Source: JACWAE01 sp963847595
GTDB taxonomy: Bacteria > Chloroflexota > Dehalococcoidia > SZUA-161
DNA: 64,000 bases
Reading direction: 5' to 3'
NCBI GenBank assembly: GCA_963847595.1
Contig: CAWKAJ010000003.1
Span: 124,001-188,000, forward strand
Position 1 is the stretch's first letter; each line of letters opens with the position of its first letter. Shown here one piece after another: positions 58,446 to 64,000 of this stretch. The translations under genes and the position numbers were made by a program. The notes beneath the pieces were generated by a model that made no database searches, was not told the DNA's origin, and worked only from the letters and a program-made list of their open reading frames with translations.

Positions 58446-59639
58446 CTATTGCTGGCGGGGCAATCCCAGACCCCTCATAGCGACAATGTTGCGTTGAATC
58501 TCATTAGTACCGCCGCCTACACCTATGGAGATGCAGTTCAAATAGGTGCGCATTGCCCTGGCACTAAAGACAGCCCATTTGGAGTCCTGCGCCAGCTCCC
58601 CGTAGTGACCCAGAACTCGCATTCCTACATTTGCTATGTGTCTCAGCAGTTCGCTCGAGAATAACAATGACATTGAGGACTCATAGCTAGGGTGGAGCTC
58701 TTTGCTGTACATCCAGGCAATGCGGTAGCACATCATACGCAGAACCTCGTTCTCCACCGCCAGCTCTGCCAATTCGTCTTTAATCAATGGGTCATCGCCT
58801 GGACTATTGCCAGAGCGTTTGGCTTCCTTCACGTACTGTATTAGTTCATCGATGAGCCGTTGGTTTGCTGCGGCTGTGCCGATCAGGGAGCGCTCAAAGT
58901 CCAGCGCCATAGCAAGCTGATACCAGCCATTATTCTTTTCGCCGATCAGGGCATCTTTAGGGACACGTACATCGTCGAGGAAGACCTCATTAAAGGAATG
59001 TCGGTTCAAAATATTTATCAGAGGCCTGACAGTTATACCCGGCGTCTTCATATCAATAATGAACATGCTGATGCCCTTGTGCTTGGGCACGTTGGGGTCG
59101 GTTCTGGCTCCCAACCAGCAATAGTTAGCGTAATGCGCGAAGCTGCACCAGGTCTTCTGTCCATTGATTACCCAGCTATCGCCATCCTCTACGGCTCGCG
59201 TTTGAATAGAGGCGAGGTCTGAGCCGGAGTTGGGCTCACTGTAACCGAGGCAGAAGCATGACTCTCCCTTTGCCACCTCTGTAAGATATTTTTTCTTTTG
59301 CTTCTCAGTACCAAAGAGCGAGATGGCACCTCCCACCCAGTTCACTGATATCTCCATCTCAATGCCTACCGGAGCCCTGTGGTAATACAACTCCTCAGCA
59401 AGGATCAGCCGTTTCACGTGGCTAATCTCCGCGCCCCCGTACTCCCTGGGGTATGCCGGTGCCAGCCAGCCCTTCTGTCCCAATTTGCGCTGGAACTGAC
59501 GTAAAAGGGCCCAGGACTCCTCGGTCTCCTCCCACAACCCGGCATCAATCTCAGTCCACCTGGGCGGGATTGCTTCCTTAAGCCATTTTCTTACCTCATC
59601 GCGAAATGCCTCTTCTTCTTCCGAGAATCTAAAATCCAT
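58446..59639 (-). CDS. Acyl-CoA dehydrogenase, FadE family
   Basis: This 397-residue protein is the first of three dehydrogenases in the operon: PAYPREYGGAEISHVKRLIL near residue 70, LGYSEPNSGSDLASIQTRAV near residue 128, and INILNRHSFNEVFLDDVRVP near residue 210. The C-terminal motif is VGGGTNEIQRNIVAMRGLGL, lacking the usual Glu. It is clearly a paralogue of the dehydrogenase at 57204. ATG at 59639 fits the common MDFxFSEEE start; an in-frame ATG at 59651 is possible. It follows the DUF35 gene by 27 bases. Confidence 0.9.
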   Translation of the reverse strand: MDFRFSEEEEAFRDEVRKWLKEAIPPRWTEIDAGLWEETEESWALLRQFQRKLGQKGWLAPAYPREYGGAEISHVKRLILAEELYYHRAPVGIEMEISVNWVGGAISLFGTEKQKKKYLTEVAKGESCFCLGYSEPNSGSDLASIQTRAVEDGDSWVINGQKTWCSFAHYANYCWLGARTDPNVPKHKGISMFIIDMKTPGITVRPLINILNRHSFNEVFLDDVRVPKDALIGEKNNGWYQLAMALDFERSLIGTAAANQRLIDELIQYVKEAKRSGNSPGDDPLIKDELAELAVENEVLRMMCYRIAWMYSKELHPSYESSMSLLFSSELLRHIANVGMRVLGHYGELAQDSKWAVFSARAMRTYLNCISIGVGGGTNEIQRNIVAMRGLGLPRQQ

Positions 59640-59666
59640 GCGCACCCCCATGCTTTGAGGCTGTCT

Positions 59667-60149
59667 TTACATACCCTTGATGATCCTGAAATGGTCGATA
59701 TCGTGGAAATAATCGCCTGTCCTGTTATCGCTAAAAACTGCCTGCAAGCGCATGCCAGCTTTTATCTTCTTCTCGTCAGTCTCATCCAGACGGTGCACGA
59801 TGTTGGAATCAGCGCCGTCAAGATTAATAAATGCTGCGGTGAAGGGAATCTTCTTCGGTTCGCCAGTTGTGGTATCGGTATAGAGAAAGTTGGTTACTGT
59901 AAAGGCGAGCAGTGTGCCTTTATCGCTAACAGGCACAAACTCTTCCATCTTTACGAAGCAATCTCGACACACAATACGCGGAGGCACATAGACCTTCCCA
60001 CACTTGGGGCACTTCACCCCTACTATCCGTTTGTTGTCCCTCAACTCACGGAGAAATCGGCTGTAATAATAGCCAGCATGGTATTTATAGGGCATATCTG
60101 CTATGTATGCTACGCTGAGCGGTTTTAAGCCTTCCTTCTTTCCTTCCAT
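59667..60149 (-). CDS. DUF35 OB-fold/zinc-ribbon protein
   Basis: The protein of about 160 residues has the zinc ribbon CPKCGKVYVPPRIVCRDC at about residues 46-63 and the OB-fold behind it (GTLLAFTVTNFLYTDTTTGE). It should be the partner of the thiolase-like protein encoded just upstream. The frame can also start at TTG 60167, which overlaps the previous stop, but ATG at 60149 has GGAG 8 bases before it and was chosen. Confidence 0.86.
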   Translation of the reverse strand: MEGKKEGLKPLSVAYIADMPYKYHAGYYYSRFLRELRDNKRIVGVKCPKCGKVYVPPRIVCRDCFVKMEEFVPVSDKGTLLAFTVTNFLYTDTTTGEPKKIPFTAAFINLDGADSNIVHRLDETDEKKIKAGMRLQAVFSDNRTGDYFHDIDHFRIIKGM

Positions 60150-60163
60150 AGCTTGCGCTCCAT

Positions 60164-61330
60164 TCAATCCAATCGAGGCAGTGAGCTGAGCACGGTAACA
60201 TCCGACCAGAAACAGCCGCCGAATCCGGTGGCTACAGCTACCTTTGCCTCGTCAACCTGCTTCTTCTCCGCTTTCCCCATTACCTGCAAAGCGGCCTCAC
60301 CGATCCTCAACAGCCCTGTCGCACCGATGGGATTCGTCGCCAGCACGCCGCCTGAGGGATTGATCGGCAGTTTGCCTTCCATGTTTGTGACACCGCTCCG
60401 GATTAGTTTGGGGCCTCCTCCCTCCTCACAGAGCCCCAAAGCCTCCATCCAGCTAACCCCTGCTGTTGAGGCAGGTATGTATAATTCCGCTACGTCAATC
60501 TGATTGAATGGGTCGGTGATGCCAGCCATCTCATAAGCCTGACGCGCGGCGATCTCCAGTGATGGCAGGTTTGCCAGTCCAATCCCATCTGCTAGATGAA
60601 CGAGGATATGACAATCGCCAACGCCAAGTATCCAGGCAGGCCGGTCTGTTATTTTCTTGGCTTTTCTCTCGGAGGCAAATATAACGGCGCAGGCGCCATC
60701 GCTTCTGGGACATATATCGAGCAGCTTGATAGGATAAGATATGTAGGCAGATTTCATCACATCTTCCACACTAATGGTTTGGCGAAGATGGGCGTATGGA
60801 TTGTACAATGCGGCATTATTATGGTCTCTCATCGAAACGAGAGCTGCATCTTCTTCAGTCGCTCCATATTTGCTCATATAAGCTGTGTAATGAGCTGCCA
60901 GAGGGCCTATCGCTCCGGCGGAGTACTCTCTCTCGGTGATAGGGTCGAAGCAGGTCGATATCGCTGCCGTAGTGTCTGATTCGGAATTTTGCTCCCAGCC
61001 GATGACTAGCACTGTGTCGAACAATCCTGAAGCCGCATGGTAAAAACCTGCATGTCCTATGGCGCTACCGGTTGTTCCTCCTGTAGTCACCTTCATGATC
61101 GGCTTCATGTATCCACCGGAGCCATCCACGCTCCACATGTCCACATAGTTGATCGATTCGAAGTGGTCCATGTTGCCAATGACTATCGCATCTATATCGG
61201 CCATGGTCAGTTCTGCGCTCTCCAGAGCCCTCTTAACAGCAATGCTGATCAATTCCTGACCATTGCAGTCTGTGTTCTTGGATCTGTGATGGGTTTGCCC
61301 TACCCCTACTATGCCCACGAGCCTTTTCAC
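60164..61330 (-). CDS. Thiolase-like protein, subfamily B (no nucleophilic Cys)
   Basis: This 388-residue protein is the minus-strand counterpart of the one at 42595. It has VGIVGVGQTHHRSK at the start, VIGNMDHFESINYVDMW, and the Gly-rich KVTTGGTTGSAIGHAG where the Cys nucleophile should be. CPRSDGACAVIFASE and LPINPSGGVLATNPIGATG follow; the last has TNP in place of GHP, and the HDCF position reads YIPA. It cannot carry out a classical thiolysis through Cys. It sits between a subfamily A gene and a DUF35 gene, the same combination as in the plus-strand module. Confidence 0.86.
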   Translation of the reverse strand: MKRLVGIVGVGQTHHRSKNTDCNGQELISIAVKRALESAELTMADIDAIVIGNMDHFESINYVDMWSVDGSGGYMKPIMKVTTGGTTGSAIGHAGFYHAASGLFDTVLVIGWEQNSESDTTAAISTCFDPITEREYSAGAIGPLAAHYTAYMSKYGATEEDAALVSMRDHNNAALYNPYAHLRQTISVEDVMKSAYISYPIKLLDICPRSDGACAVIFASERKAKKITDRPAWILGVGDCHILVHLADGIGLANLPSLEIAARQAYEMAGITDPFNQIDVAELYIPASTAGVSWMEALGLCEEGGGPKLIRSGVTNMEGKLPINPSGGVLATNPIGATGLLRIGEAALQVMGKAEKKQVDEAKVAVATGFGGCFWSDVTVLSSLPRLD

Positions 61331-61368
61331 TGATTAAAGCCCCCTTCAATCCAATTGGCAGCGATGTC

Positions 61369-62505
61369 CTATTTCCCGAGAATAAACACGCAGTGTCCCT
61401 GTCCGCACGCACCCTCGATGCCATGCGCCAGAGCTGTGCTGGCTCCATCGACTTGTCTGCCGCCAGCTTCACCCCTAAGCTGGAGCACTGCTTCCGCAAT
61501 CCGGGCCAGCCCTGCTACCTGAACCGCGTGTGCCGATAAGACTCCCCCGGACGGATTTACAGGCAAAGCGCCGTTCATCTCAGTCAGACCAGAATCGACC
61601 ATAGCACCGGCCTTGCCCCGATCGCAGAAGCCCAGCCCTTCCATCCACATAAGTTCCATGTACGAGAAGGCATCATAAACCTCAGCCACATGGATTTGCT
61701 TCAACGGGCTTCGAATCCCAGCCATGCTATAGGCCCGCTTAGCTGCTGAGGCTAGCGCATCCACTTCAGCAAGATCGCGATCTCCCAGGTGATATGCATC
61801 GGCACAGTGTCCGACCCCCTTTATCCAGACGGGCTTTCCGTGTTTCCTCTTCGCTGTTCTCTCCCGCGCCATGATGATGGCGCAAGCTCCGTCTGAGATA
61901 GGGGAGGCGTCGAGTAGCTTTATGGGGTCGGCCAGCACCCTTGATTTCAGCACGTCATCGACTGTAATATCCATGGAAAGATGTGCGTAGGGATTAGCCT
62001 TGGCGTTTTTGTGATTCTTGACCGAGACCTTCGCGCATTGCTGCTCAGTAACCCCGTATTTGGCCATGTAGCTCCTCATTTGAAGAGCTGCAGAGTTTAT
62101 TGCATCGAGCCCTAACATGCGCTCGTAGATAGGATCAAAGATAGCATTGGTAATTACTGACGGTATTCCCTCCGAGATTTTGCTTTGTGCCACAACCAGG
62201 GTTATCTCGTGCAGGCCGGAAAGGAGACGCATGAGTCCCATCAATGCGCCATACGTGCCGTCTCCCTCTACATTCGTGGTGGGAGATTTGTGAGAGCCGG
62301 TAGCCTCCGTAATGGTCATAGAGGAAATAGTTCGGCCATCCCAAAAATCGTTGCAAACAGTGATAGTATTATCTATATCATCGATCGTTAGTCCTGCGTC
62401 TTCTAGAGCCTTGCTGGTAACTTCGTAAGCCAGCTCAGCATGAGACGCCGGATTATACCTCTGGTACTTGGTTTGAGCTACTCCTATGATGCCGACCTTC
62501 TCCAA
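61369..62505 (-). CDS. Thiolase-like protein, subfamily A (no nucleophilic Cys)
   Basis: The 378-residue protein is the counterpart of the one at 41447 and shares CNDFWDGRTISSMTITEATG, ASPISDGACAIIMARERTA and LPVNPSGGVLSAHAVQ. At the nucleophile position it reads VEGDGTYGAL, so Gly replaces Cys; the HDCF position reads YDAF, which is the form found in Ltp-type proteins. A His is kept in SAHA. It is preceded by a DUF35 gene 30 bases upstream and followed by the subfamily B gene after 38 bases. A retro-aldolase role with DUF35 is the best guess. Confidence 0.86.
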   Translation of the reverse strand: MEKVGIIGVAQTKYQRYNPASHAELAYEVTSKALEDAGLTIDDIDNTITVCNDFWDGRTISSMTITEATGSHKSPTTNVEGDGTYGALMGLMRLLSGLHEITLVVAQSKISEGIPSVITNAIFDPIYERMLGLDAINSAALQMRSYMAKYGVTEQQCAKVSVKNHKNAKANPYAHLSMDITVDDVLKSRVLADPIKLLDASPISDGACAIIMARERTAKRKHGKPVWIKGVGHCADAYHLGDRDLAEVDALASAAKRAYSMAGIRSPLKQIHVAEVYDAFSYMELMWMEGLGFCDRGKAGAMVDSGLTEMNGALPVNPSGGVLSAHAVQVAGLARIAEAVLQLRGEAGGRQVDGASTALAHGIEGACGQGHCVFILGK

Positions 62506-62535
62506 ACTCTCGCTCCAATTTCAATCTTGCACTGC

Positions 62536-63012
62536 TTAGGTTCTGAACGGCTTGAAATACTTGATGTCAAGGTAATCACCCCGCCTCGTTTCGCGAAACA
62601 CTGCCTTCACCCTCATACCGATGGAGATATCGTTCAGGTTGACTTCTCCGAGCAAATGCACAAGGCCACTGGTCGCACCGTCCAACTTTATAATACCCAG
62701 AGCGAAGGGTGGTTCTAGAGGCTGGATACCTGGAACGGCGTACCTTGTTACGGTATAAGTCAACAATGAACCAGCATCACTGACCTCTACCCATTCAGAC
62801 ATATCGCGGTAGCATCGCGGGCAGGTTTCTCTAGGAGGCACAAACACCCATTCACATTTGGGACATTTAGTACCGAAGATTCTGCAATTGTCTCGTATCT
62901 CCTGATAAAATCTGCTTCCTGCCTTCCCTACGTGCCAGGTATAGGGAAGCCTTATCCGACTCGGATAAATCAAAGTCCCCGTGTTGCCAAGTTCTTCACT
63001 TTTTACTGCCAT
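62536..63012 (-). CDS. DUF35 OB-fold/zinc-ribbon protein
   Basis: This 158-residue protein has the zinc ribbon CPKCEWVFVPPRETCPRC near residues 49-66 and an OB-fold with GSLLTYTVTRYAVPG. It is encoded between the MaoC hydratase gene (18 bases before) and the subfamily A thiolase-like gene, and probably forms a complex with the latter. In actinobacterial steroid operons MaoC-like and DUF35 functions also lie side by side with Ltp aldolases, which fits this order. Confidence 0.87.
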   Translation of the reverse strand: MAVKSEELGNTGTLIYPSRIRLPYTWHVGKAGSRFYQEIRDNCRIFGTKCPKCEWVFVPPRETCPRCYRDMSEWVEVSDAGSLLTYTVTRYAVPGIQPLEPPFALGIIKLDGATSGLVHLLGEVNLNDISIGMRVKAVFRETRRGDYLDIKYFKPFRT

Positions 63013-63030
63013 TACTTACAACTCCTGGTG

Positions 63031-63465
63031 TCAGGCTGCAGGCCGTTTGCCAATCAATACTTTCATTGTTGCGATTGCCACGCTTTCGCCTCTCTGGTTC
63101 TTGACCGATTGCTTTAGACTTACTACTCCGCCTATGTCGCCTTTGTCTTGTTTTTCCATAACTTGTAGCTCCACATGGATGGTATCGCCGATCTTTGTGG
63201 GTGCGGTAAACCTCAACTTGTCCATGCCGTAGAAGGCAACAATTGCCATCTCGTACAGAGGCATTAGCCCGATAGCAAAAGAGATCACCAACATACCATG
63301 AGCTATTCTTTCTCCAAAAGGGCCTTTTTTGGCATATTCAACGTCGGTATGAAGTGGATACCAGTCTCCGGTCAAAGCAGCAAAATTGACTATATCTGCT
63401 TCAGTGACAGTCCTGGCTCTGGTTACTGCCACATCGCCCACATTAAAGTCCTCGTAGTATTTCAT
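63031..63465 (-). CDS. MaoC-like enoyl-CoA hydratase/dehydratase
   Basis: The 144-residue protein is a single-hotdog MaoC hydratase, which adds water to an enoyl-CoA. The hydratase-2 motif is seen in FAALTGDWYPLHTDVEYAKK (about residues 28-47), with catalytic Asp and His, then GERIAHGMLVISFAIGLMP. Together with the acyl-CoA dehydrogenases it provides the first two steps of side-chain shortening before an aldol or Claisen cleavage. It is the second gene of the operon, 20 bases after the short BKACE-tail ORF. Confidence 0.9.
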   Translation of the reverse strand: MKYYEDFNVGDVAVTRARTVTEADIVNFAALTGDWYPLHTDVEYAKKGPFGERIAHGMLVISFAIGLMPLYEMAIVAFYGMDKLRFTAPTKIGDTIHVELQVMEKQDKGDIGGVVSLKQSVKNQRGESVAIATMKVLIGKRPAA

Positions 63466-63485
63466 TATAATCTCCCTTCACCCAT

Positions 63486-63659
63486 TCACGTTGTCAGACC
63501 CTTGAGCCCTAAAATCCTTCTGGCTTCATCGGGAGTCGCTGGTTCGAGGCTCAACTGACTCGCAATTGCGACAAGCTTCTCTACAAGTTCTGCATTGTTG
63601 GTTGGTTTTATTTCCGGTGCAGCCATATCTACGAATGCAGGTGAATAATTTGCCACCAT
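63486..63659 (-). CDS. Short ORF equal to a BKACE C-terminal tail
   Basis: The predicted product of up to 57 residues ends in TNNAELVEKLVAIASQLS followed by PATPDEARRILGLKG. This is the same segment that closes the full BKACE protein at 44949-45887 (SNAELVEKVRKIAD, ATPDEARKMLGLKG). Nothing of the catalytic barrel is present, and a promoter lies directly upstream, so this is either a fragment left by a deletion and now transcribed, or a free-standing small protein. Start unclear: ATG at 63659 gives an almost leaderless transcript, and ATG at 63626 gives 46 residues; neither has a ribosome site. Confidence 0.55.
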   Translation of the reverse strand: MVANYSPAFVDMAAPEIKPTNNAELVEKLVAIASQLSLEPATPDEARRILGLKGLTT

Positions 63660-63676
63660 CGGTCGGCGGCCACACA

Positions 63677-63705
63677 ATAATATTAAAAAACATGTTAACT
63701 GTCAA
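63677..63705 (-). promoter_or_regulatory. Consensus sigma70 promoter of the long minus-strand operon
   Basis: On the minus strand a perfect TTGACA (63700-63705) and TATTAT (63677-63682) are separated by 17 bases. Transcription should start near 63670, right before the BKACE-tail ORF and the MaoC gene, and could run through all genes down to about 51136. Confidence 0.7.
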
Positions 63706-64000
63706 TTGTAAACAGGATAAATTGGCTTAGCTGAAGACAAAAGAGTGATTACCAGTCTCCATTTTTGCTGTTGTCCCCCTTACGCAGCTTAGAGCAATAT
63801 ATCAGTGGGCTCAAACTGAACTAGAGGTTATAGCTATACGACAAGCCACTAGGTGCAATGATGCCATTAAAACTTGATTAGTTGCCTCAGAAAAGTTCTA
63901 TGACAAGTATTTATTGAGGGTGTCCCTCTCCGGTCATTCGTTCATTACATAGGTATCCTTTAACGCATGAACGTGGTTGGTCCAGATGTTTTCGTAGCGC
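63706..64000. other. Intergenic region and possible gene end
   Basis: No gene is evident between 63706 and 63933. At 63934-64000 on the minus strand an open frame runs in from the right edge and ends at TGA (63934). Its 21 codons read like a protein tail (YENIWTNHVHALKDTYVMNE), but the family cannot be recognised from so little. Confidence 0.35.

Noticed and set aside
1..64000. tRNA, rRNA, CRISPR arrays, insertion sequences, prophage genes
   Set aside because: I looked for tRNA-like TTCGA arms in the gaps, regularly spaced repeats and transposase or integrase motifs, and found none. This was by eye, so a weak tRNA-like or small RNA gene could have been missed.

Overview
The window looks like chromosome of an anaerobic, organic-acid-degrading bacterium, most likely a Chloroflexota member of the Dehalococcoidia type. 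This placement is an inference. It rests on an amt/P-II/OmpR-type regulator/glnA nitrogen cluster, several small zinc-ribbon proteins, PEP synthase, many Fe-S (CCG-domain) and flavin dehydrogenases, a very rich set of acyl-CoA dehydrogenase, thiolase-like and DUF35 genes, and no oxygenases or cytochrome oxidases. No rRNA, tRNA, CRISPR array or insertion sequence was found.

Region 1 (1-5 kb) holds the tail of a nucleotidyltransferase, a lone PilT ATPase, a LuxR-type regulator with a partly degenerate receiver, and a GGDEF/HD-GYP cyclic-di-GMP enzyme. Region 2 (5.0-13.6 kb, minus strand) is a tightly overlapping seven-gene operon: an alkyl-DHAP-synthase-like flavoprotein, a CCG Fe-S protein, a GlpA-like dehydrogenase with a BFD [2Fe-2S] domain, an FGGY kinase, a second FAD oxidoreductase, a DUF1667 protein and an orphan 2-hydroxyacyl-CoA dehydratase subunit. 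It reads as a glycerol-phosphate or ether-lipid related redox module. Region 3 (14.8-21.0 kb, plus strand) is a phosphonate biosynthesis cluster behind a good sigma70 promoter: a PEP mutase fused to a nucleotidyltransferase, a split phosphonopyruvate decarboxylase, an iron alcohol dehydrogenase, a second nucleotidyltransferase and a left-handed beta-helix protein.

Region 4 (21.1-27.6 kb, minus strand) is NAD synthetase followed by a nitrogen-assimilation cluster: amt, P-II, a 29-residue membrane protein, a GlnR-like regulator without a phospho-acceptor Asp, a 22-codon leader ORF resembling the start of glutamine synthetase, and glnA. GlnR-box-like sites lie before amt and before the glnA leader. 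Region 5 (27.7-32.7 kb, plus strand) holds small zinc-binding proteins, an FKBP isomerase, PEP synthase and an acetyltransferase.

Region 6 (32.8-64 kb) is a catabolic island. It starts with a CrtC-like protein, two FAD-linked oxidases with a CCG protein, a CoA-transferase and a double-hotdog thioesterase. It continues with two large thiolase-like/DUF35 gene sets, a beta-keto acid cleavage enzyme, four acyl-CoA dehydrogenases, an acyl-CoA ligase, a GctAB/IpdAB-like CoA-transferase pair, a MaoC hydratase and an XRE-cupin regulator. All five thiolase-like proteins have Gly where thiolases carry the nucleophilic Cys. They therefore resemble the Ltp2-type retro-aldolases that work with DUF35 partners in steroid side-chain degradation. 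A two-paralogue thiolase-like plus two-DUF35 module occurs twice. The island probably activates and shortens a branched or cyclic acyl-CoA, but the substrate cannot be read from the sequence.
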